From: Leptospira noguchii serovar Panama str. CZ214 | Lineage (GTDB): Bacteria > Spirochaetota > Leptospiria > Leptospirales > Leptospiraceae | Reading direction: 5' to 3' | Length of the DNA: 64,000 nucleotides | Assembly: GCF_000306255.2 (NCBI RefSeq) | Contig: NZ_AKWY02000034.1 | Coordinates: 186,001 to 250,000, forward strand | Shown: piece by piece, positions 56,691 through 64,000 of the stretch | How positions within the stretch are numbered: the first letter of the stretch is position 1 | Layout: each line of letters begins with the position of its first letter | Translations under genes and position numbers: made by a program | The notes under the pieces: generated by a model | What the model was told of the DNA's origin: nothing | Seen by the model: the letters and a program-made list of their open reading frames with translations, nothing else | The model's database searches: none

Positions 56691-57956
56691 ATGTACGTTC
56701 GAAGGCATTCTAGAATTCATGAACTAGTACTTTTAAGTACGCTCTTTCAATTAACTGCAGGTAGTTTATTCGTTTCTTGTATTACTATAGTTCCGTTATG
56801 GGGATTTGACTTTTGGAATCGTATTGATAAAAATAGCTTCAATTCGGCGATGGGAGTTTTAATTGCTTTTAATATTACCTTTATTTCCTTAAGGAGATTA
56901 TTAAAATATCCCGGGGCTCAATCCTCTGCTTACATTTTACCTACAACTGCAATTGTATTCGGAATCCTAGTTGCATTTAATTTAATAAATCGAGCGGAAT
57001 ACAGTATTCAAGTCATTTTGTTGGGTTTTATTGCTACATTATCTTGGTGTTATATAGGATATTTTATAGGACATCGATATCGCTTGCAAAGGTTTGCATT
57101 GGTTCCATTTGGAGAAGCTCTGGAGTTTAGAGAAACTCATGGAACTCAGTTTGTTTTTTTGAAAAAACCTGACTTGGGAAAAGAAAGATTTGATGCAGTG
57201 GTGGCAGACTTACGTGCAAAGAATTTGACTCCCGAATGGGAAAAGTTTTTAGCAAGGTGCACTTTATCTAGAATACCTGTTTATCATACTAAACAAATTA
57301 TAGAGTCATTGACAGGGAGAGTAAAAATTACTTACCTCTCTGAAAATGAATTCGGCTCTTTATTACCTTCTAAATTTTATGAAACAGTAAAACGGTTCAT
57401 AGATTTTATAGCTGCCTTATTCTTTTTACCAATTTTTTTTCCTTTTATGTTTTTAATAGCGGTACTTATCCGTTTAGAAAGTAAAGGAAAGGTCATCTTT
57501 TCTCAGAAAAGAATGGGGTATCGCGGAAGGATATTTACTCTTTATAAATTTAGAACGATGTATGTTGAGAAAAAAGGAAAAGGATTTACTCAAGAGGAAA
57601 ATGATTTAAGAATTACTAAAATTGGGAAGGTATTACGAAAATATCGACTTGATGAAACATTGCAAATTTTTAATGTTCTAAAAGGAGATATGAGTTTTAT
57701 CGGACCCAGGCCCGAGTCCATGGAACTTTCAGAATGGTATGAAAAGGATGTTCCTTTTTTTGCTTATCGACATATTGTTAGGCCTGGTATATCCGGTTGG
57801 GCACAAGTAGAGCAGGGATATGCCGCTGAAGTGGATGGAATGAAAGTAAAGTTAGAATACGATTTTTATTATATAAAAAATTTTTCATTTTGGTTGGATA
57901 TGTTAATTACTTTTAAAACCGTTAAGACGATCTTAACCGGTTTTGGGGCACGATAG
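56691..57956 (+). CDS. initiating phosphoglycosyl transferase (WcaJ/WbaP-type)
   Basis: The protein has 421 residues. The N-terminal part has four hydrophobic segments, and a middle region resembles the CoA-binding-like domain of WbaP. The C-terminal catalytic domain has FIDFIAALFFLPIFFPFMFL (re-entrant helix), SQKRMGYRGRIFTLYKFRTM, GKVLRKYRLDETLQIFNVLK with the catalytic D-E, FIGPRPE and RPGISGWAQVEQGY. It transfers a sugar phosphate to undecaprenyl phosphate and so starts the repeat unit. Four bases separate it from the GT4 gene upstream. Confidence 0.88.
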   Translation: MYVRRHSRIHELVLLSTLFQLTAGSLFVSCITIVPLWGFDFWNRIDKNSFNSAMGVLIAFNITFISLRRLLKYPGAQSSAYILPTTAIVFGILVAFNLINRAEYSIQVILLGFIATLSWCYIGYFIGHRYRLQRFALVPFGEALEFRETHGTQFVFLKKPDLGKERFDAVVADLRAKNLTPEWEKFLARCTLSRIPVYHTKQIIESLTGRVKITYLSENEFGSLLPSKFYETVKRFIDFIAALFFLPIFFPFMFLIAVLIRLESKGKVIFSQKRMGYRGRIFTLYKFRTMYVEKKGKGFTQEENDLRITKIGKVLRKYRLDETLQIFNVLKGDMSFIGPRPESMELSEWYEKDVPFFAYRHIVRPGISGWAQVEQGYAAEVDGMKVKLEYDFYYIKNFSFWLDMLITFKTVKTILTGFGAR

Positions 57957-58027
57957 AAAATTTAACGTATGTTAAATTTATCCGATTTTAAAAAAGTATT
58001 CTATTTTATGAAATTGAGAAAAAATTT

Positions 58028-59272
58028 ATGAGCGCTCACTTCCCATTAAAAAGCGTGTCAATTATAACAGATTATCTATTTAAATTTCGTTTTTTTTCTC
58101 TTCCCGCTATTTGTTGGATTTGTGCGATTTTAATAGGTTTTGGAACTATAAATGGGCGCCTTTCTTTGTTTGTTATAGGATTGTCTTTTATAATTAGTAT
58201 TTTATTATTAATAAATACAAAGTGGAATATCTCTTCAACTTTCTCTCTGTTATTAGTTGTTTCTTTCTTATTAACTTATTTCTTTTTTTATAAAACTCCA
58301 AATATGCCTCAACATTTGAATGGTAAGTTGAATCCTATACTTTATATTTTTAAGGCGTTTCCAGCTTTATTTTCATTTTTTATTATTTTTGCGCTTCCAA
58401 GTTTAAAACAAAAAAAACTTTTTTTTATAGGAATTGCATTGGGAATGTTTGTGTTTGCAATCACCAATTCCATTGCGACTTTAGTTTATTTAGAACCTCC
58501 TTATTACGGAAAAGCATACCACTTTTTTTATAAAATGGAATATAATTCACCGGGGATTACCATCTTGGCTAGTATGTTGCCTATCGTTCTTTTTTGTTTT
58601 AACGGTTATCTTTTAGAAGTAGATAAAAAATTAAAACGGCAAAACGTTTTTTTTATATTCGTCTTTTTAATGAGTCTTTCTATTTCATTTCTATTTAGTG
58701 CACGAACCTTTTTTTTTCTGATCATTACAAATATAATCGTATTAGTTTTAGTTCGATTGTGGAAAATTTATTCGATTCCTAATAAAAGCGTATATTATAA
58801 GTTTATCATTGGATTTTTAACTCTATTAATTTCTGGTTCTTCTATTTATCTTTTCTTAAAAGAAACATATATTGGTCAGAGAATTATGAACGGAATTTAT
58901 TCCGAGAAATTGAATCACCATATTGATTATTGGAATACAGTTAAAAAAGATTTTTTTGTATATCCTAAAATAACAATTGGATCTGAATATACCTTTTGGT
59001 ATCATAACGTATTTTTTGACTCTCATAAAACTTCTGGTCCTATCACCGCTTTGATATTGTATATTTATTCGTTTTTTATTTTTATAATTGCATTAAAAAA
59101 TTCCTTAAAAAGAGATCTTAGATCATTCCGGTATTTTCATTTTTATATTTGTTTTATTCCCTATTTAATGACAACAATACCTTGGGAATCCTCAGAATCG
59201 CAGATGATGGCATTGTTTACAGGTTTGGGAGCTCTGATTACAACGGTAAATGATCAAACCCCTGAAATTTAG
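58028..59272 (+). CDS. waaL: O-antigen ligase-like membrane protein (WaaL/Wzy_C family)
   Basis: The 414-residue protein has about eleven hydrophobic segments. A large loop between the late helices has ERIMN-like text (GQRIMNGIYSEKLNHHIDYW), then YHNVFFDSHKTSGPITALIL, where H-N and H-x-x-x-G lie as in ligase/polymerase proteins of the Wzy_C group. Given a separate polymerase at 49681 I assign this as the ligase, but a second polymerase is possible. The ligase moves finished O-antigen to lipid A-core in the periplasm. Confidence 0.65.
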   Translation: MSAHFPLKSVSIITDYLFKFRFFSLPAICWICAILIGFGTINGRLSLFVIGLSFIISILLLINTKWNISSTFSLLLVVSFLLTYFFFYKTPNMPQHLNGKLNPILYIFKAFPALFSFFIIFALPSLKQKKLFFIGIALGMFVFAITNSIATLVYLEPPYYGKAYHFFYKMEYNSPGITILASMLPIVLFCFNGYLLEVDKKLKRQNVFFIFVFLMSLSISFLFSARTFFFLIITNIIVLVLVRLWKIYSIPNKSVYYKFIIGFLTLLISGSSIYLFLKETYIGQRIMNGIYSEKLNHHIDYWNTVKKDFFVYPKITIGSEYTFWYHNVFFDSHKTSGPITALILYIYSFFIFIIALKNSLKRDLRSFRYFHFYICFIPYLMTTIPWESSESQMMALFTGLGALITTVNDQTPEI

Positions 59273-59414
59273 AAGTTTGTTTCAAAAGTTATAAAGTAAA
59301 CTAAATTCTTAAAATAAAATATACTAAAAATTGAATGCTCCGTTTTAGTAAAATTTTATAACAAACTTCTCCTTTAAATAAAGACGTTAATTTAGAAAAA
59401 TAAAATTCAAACAC

Positions 59415-60764
<1,350 letters not shown>

Positions 60765-60767
60765 AAG

Positions 60768-61709
60768 ATGGCATTGGCACCGATTGCACTTTTTGTCTAT
60801 AATAGACCGGAACATACAAAAAGAACGATCGATTCTTTATCAAACAACGATTGTGCGGAACAATCGGAATTATTCGTATTTTGCGATGGGCCTAAACTCA
60901 ATACGAATATAGACAAGATCAGAGAAGTTAGGTCGATTGTCAAAAAAGCAACCGGTTTTAAAAAAGTTATCGTTTATGAAAATGAAACTAATCTAGGTTT
61001 AGCAAAATCCATTATATCTGGAGTGACCGAACTAGTAACAAAACATGGAAAAATTATAGTTTTAGAAGATGATATGGTAACTTCAAAATATTTTTTGACT
61101 TATTTAAATCATGGATTAGAATATTATAAAAACTTAACTCAGGTAGCTTCCATACATGCCTATCGATTGCCGCTTGCTGCAAAAACCCCAGAAACGTATT
61201 TTTTAAGAGGTGCTGATTGTTGGGGTTGGGCAACTTGGAAAAGAGGTTGGGATTTATTTGAAGCTGATGGACAAAAACTTCTAAATAAACTAATTTCAGA
61301 AAAACTAATTTACCAATTTGATATGCAAGGATCTTACCCTTATACACAAATGTTAAAAGATCAAATTGCGGGTAAAAACAATTCCTGGGCGATACGATGG
61401 TATGCCTCCACCTTTTTGCAAAATAAATTAACATTGTATCCAGCAAGATCTTTAGTCTTTAACATTGGATTGGACGCTTCCGGAACACATTGCGAAGTTA
61501 CGAACCAGTATGATGTAGACTTGAGTTCAACCCCGATTCGGATTGAAACGATTCAAATCGAAGAGAACGTTTTCGTTAGAAATTTATATAGAGATTATTT
61601 TCGTAAACTCAATCGATCGGATTTGAAAACTCGAATTTTTGTTCGATTGAAACAATTTCTAAAACATATGAAAATAAGGGTTTGGCCGGGAAAAACTAGT
61701 TTGCCGTAA
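60768..61709 (+). CDS. GT2-like glycosyltransferase (GNT-I-like group)
   Basis: The 313-residue protein starts IALFVYNRPEHTKRTIDSL, has YENETNLGLAKSIISGV, IIVLEDDMVTSKYFL (the E-D-D metal site) and GADCWGWATWKRGWDLF, a hallmark of this small GT group. The C-terminus is basic. It would transfer a sugar from a nucleotide donor; specificity unknown. It starts 3 bases after the flippase. Confidence 0.8.
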   Translation: MALAPIALFVYNRPEHTKRTIDSLSNNDCAEQSELFVFCDGPKLNTNIDKIREVRSIVKKATGFKKVIVYENETNLGLAKSIISGVTELVTKHGKIIVLEDDMVTSKYFLTYLNHGLEYYKNLTQVASIHAYRLPLAAKTPETYFLRGADCWGWATWKRGWDLFEADGQKLLNKLISEKLIYQFDMQGSYPYTQMLKDQIAGKNNSWAIRWYASTFLQNKLTLYPARSLVFNIGLDASGTHCEVTNQYDVDLSSTPIRIETIQIEENVFVRNLYRDYFRKLNRSDLKTRIFVRLKQFLKHMKIRVWPGKTSLP

Positions 61710-62048
61710 AATTCAAATTGTTGAATTGGAAAAATCTATTCTAAAGTTTATTTGTAGAAATAATATATTTATAAAAATTAAAATGTATTTTGTTTTTATA
61801 AACGACAAAAAGTTTTATATAAAGTCCAAAAAAATAAATATAAAATCCTTTGTAAAATCACTGTCTCGGTAATGTCATAAAAATTATAAGAATTTGTGGA
61901 TTTTTAATTTATTCAAAATTCGTGAACCATTGTTTAAAAATTTTAAGAAAAACTTTAAAGATTTGTAACGTTTAAAGTTCGAGTATGAAAAAGATCCAAT
62001 TTGTGTTCTCTTCTAAACGATATAAAAGTAAAATTTCTAAATTTTTTT
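61710..62048 (+). other. 339-bp AT-rich gap
   Basis: A short hairpin (TTCAA-ATTG-TTGAA near 61712-61725) follows the stop and could be a weak terminator. Nothing else is recognisable. Upstream in-frame extension of the next gene to a TTG at 62001 is possible. Confidence 0.4.
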
Positions 62049-62942
62049 ATGAATTCAATTTTTAAAATTTACATAAAAAAAATCGCATATAATTTTTTAC
62101 CCTCCATCTTTTGGAGTTTATTAAAGTTCGTAAAAGAGCAATTTCATAAATGGGTCAAATTCAAAAGACACAACGGACTTTTTAACGACGGTTTTAATGG
62201 AATTTATAAAACTTGGGAAGAGGCTTCTCAATTCTGTGGTTCTTATGATTCCGATTTAATTTTAGAAAAGTGTAAACAATCTTTACTAAAAGTAAAACGA
62301 GGAGAAGTCGTTTACGAAAGGGATTCGGTTGTTTTTGACAAAATTCAATATTCTTGGCCTTTGATTTCTGGGCTACTTTATGCAGCTACCATGTCCAGTT
62401 TAAAACTGAATATATTAGATTTTGGAGGTTCTTTAGGAAGTAGTTATTATCAAAATCGAAACTTTTTAAAAGGGATAAAACATTTATCCTGGAACATAGT
62501 GGAACAACCGAATTTTGTTCAGGTAGGTAAAAAATATTTTAAAGATGATGTTTTAAGTTTTTATGATTCTATCGAATCCTGCGTTAGTGATAAAAATCGG
62601 AAAATTAACGTATTTTTAGCTTCTAGTTCTTTTCCTTATATAAAAGATCCGTTTATTTTAATTAAAAAAATAATTCAATACGAATTTCAGTATATTATAA
62701 TAGATAGAACTTATTTTATAGATTTACCTAAATCTATTGTATCACTTCAGCGTGTTCCTTCGGAAATTTATAAAGCCTCTTATCCAGCCTGGTTTTTTAA
62801 TTTTGATGAATTTATTTCTCTATTTCAGGCAAAGTATGACTTGGTTACAGATTTTGATAGTTATTTACAAGCTACGAATGAACTAGAAGGTGTATCAACT
62901 AGAGAAAAAGGAATGATTTTTGAACTTAGAGAATCTTTATAA
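62049..62942 (+). CDS. TIGR04325-type putative methyltransferase
   Basis: About 297 residues from ATG 62049. It has [55 protein letters not shown] (SAM-site motif with FGGSLG), [17 protein letters not shown] and [14 protein letters not shown], a set I know as TIGR04325, first named from leptospiral LIC12133-like proteins. It probably methylates a sugar or an O-antigen end group. The ATG gives a basic N-terminus with one hydrophobic stretch. Confidence 0.72.
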   Translation: MNSIFKIYIKKIAYNFLPSIFWSLLKFVKEQFHKWVKFKRHNGLFNDGFNGIYKTWEEASQFCGSYDSDLILEKCKQSLLKVKRGEVVYERDSVVFDKIQYSWPLISGLLYAATMSSLKLNILDFGGSLGSSYYQNRNFLKGIKHLSWNIVEQPNFVQVGKKYFKDDVLSFYDSIESCVSDKNRKINVFLASSSFPYIKDPFILIKKIIQYEFQYIIIDRTYFIDLPKSIVSLQRVPSEIYKASYPAWFFNFDEFISLFQAKYDLVTDFDSYLQATNELEGVSTREKGMIFELRESL

Positions 62943-63352
62943 GTAAATTTGAATGTTTTGAATTAAGAAGCAGTAAAAATACAAATTTTTCAAATATTCC
63001 GACAGACAAAAGTAAGTCTTTTTATTTGTAAAAAGTATCATTTTTTGATAGAAAAACCTCGTCGAATCTTCCGCTCCCCAAACAAGATCAAGGCAAAGCT
63101 AACTTTTTTAAGAAAGGTTGTTGTATTTTCAACAGATTTTATCTTCAGATTCAAGTAATTGTGGTTCTCTAAGGATCGTGTTTAAACTCAAGCCACACTT
63201 TCTCAGACTCAGTGTCTCGTTTCTGTGAGCGTTTGACGGATTGGTTTAGGAAACTCAACATAAAAATCGTTTTTGTATTGATTGTGTCGAACTCACATTA
63301 AATTAGTATTTAATGAAATTTTTATATATCTTTTGAGAATAAATAGCTAATA
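62943..63352 (+). other. 410-bp gap, nothing recognised
   Basis: No open frame of note. The middle (63060-63270) is less AT-rich than its surroundings and contains CAAACAAGATC- and GACTCAGTGTCTCG-like text that might be part of a repeat, but no second copy is in this window. Confidence 0.4.

Positions 63353-64000
<648 letters not shown>

Noticed and set aside
61054..61446. 130-codon - strand frame within the GT2-like gene
   Set aside because: The + strand frame carries a complete conserved glycosyltransferase; the antisense frame has no recognisable features.

Overview
This window looks like the central and downstream part of an O-antigen (rfb) locus from a pathogenic Leptospira. Four things suggest this: an AT-rich composition, essentially all genes on the + strand with short spacings or 4-23 nt overlaps, frequent TTG starts, and several families I know mainly from leptospiral LPS loci (TIGR04372-type putative glycosyltransferases, a 'PFTS motif' polysaccharide protein, a TIGR04325-type methyltransferase). 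IS5-like and IS1500-like (IS3 family) elements fit the same picture. The genus is an inference from memory of these families; no search was run, and the species cannot be named.

Layout. 1-4582: the tail of a methyltransferase, a Gfo/Idh/MocA oxidoreductase, an IS remnant, a frameshifted Nudix gene, a TIGR04372-type protein and a methyltransferase. 4575-10919: a tightly coupled deoxy/amino-sugar cassette (epimerase, two C-methyltransferase-like proteins, a WbuC-type cupin, a DegT aminotransferase, a NeuD/PglD-type and a CatB-type acetyltransferase). 10920-15470: an IS256-family remnant, a full-length ABC exporter half-transporter, a second TIGR04372-type protein and an RmlD-like SDR. 15482-23979: a pseudaminic-acid pathway (PseC, aldo/keto reductase, a PseF-like cytidylyltransferase fused to a class III aminotransferase, PseG, PseH-like GNAT, PseI) split by an intact IS5-like element. 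PseB is not in the window.

24015-33213: an unusual cassette that looks like carrier-protein-dependent acylation of a sugar. It holds a methyltransferase, an AAC(3)-fold N-acyltransferase, a discrete 80-aa carrier protein, a VOC protein and a stand-alone DltA/NRPS-type adenylation enzyme. It continues with a hot-dog thioesterase fused to what looks like a permuted papain-fold (LRAT/NlpC-like) domain, a DUF4910-type M28 aminopeptidase homologue and the PFTS-motif protein. 33223-42726: a Kdo-like ulosonic-acid cassette (KdsA-like synthase with an altered KANRS motif, CBS-only protein, NanM-like sugar O-methyltransferase, HpcH/HpaI aldolase, two SDRs, a PhyH-type dioxygenase broken by an IS3-family insertion, KdsB-like, a GT-B-like protein, KdsC-like phosphatase).

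42809-49359 is a decayed stretch: a GT2 enzyme, a methyltransferase, a broken membrane-protein gene, a 104-bp inverted-repeat element abutting an IS5-like remnant, and a frameshifted large membrane protein. 49681-64000 is the assembly and export section: Wzy-type polymerase, GT4 enzymes, the FnlA-FnlB-FnlC set for UDP-L-FucNAc, an initiating phosphoglycosyl transferase, an O-antigen-ligase-like protein, a Wzx-type flippase, a GT2-like enzyme, a TIGR04325-type methyltransferase and a glycosyltransferase cut by the window end.

Read together, the genes make several unusual activated sugars (UDP-L-FucNAc, a CMP-pseudaminic-acid-type sugar, a CMP-Kdo-type sugar and a methylated amino deoxy sugar), decorate them with acyl groups, and build them into a Wzx/Wzy-type O-antigen. 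Breaks in the Nudix, PhyH and two membrane-protein genes suggest that this serovar has recently changed its surface polysaccharide.
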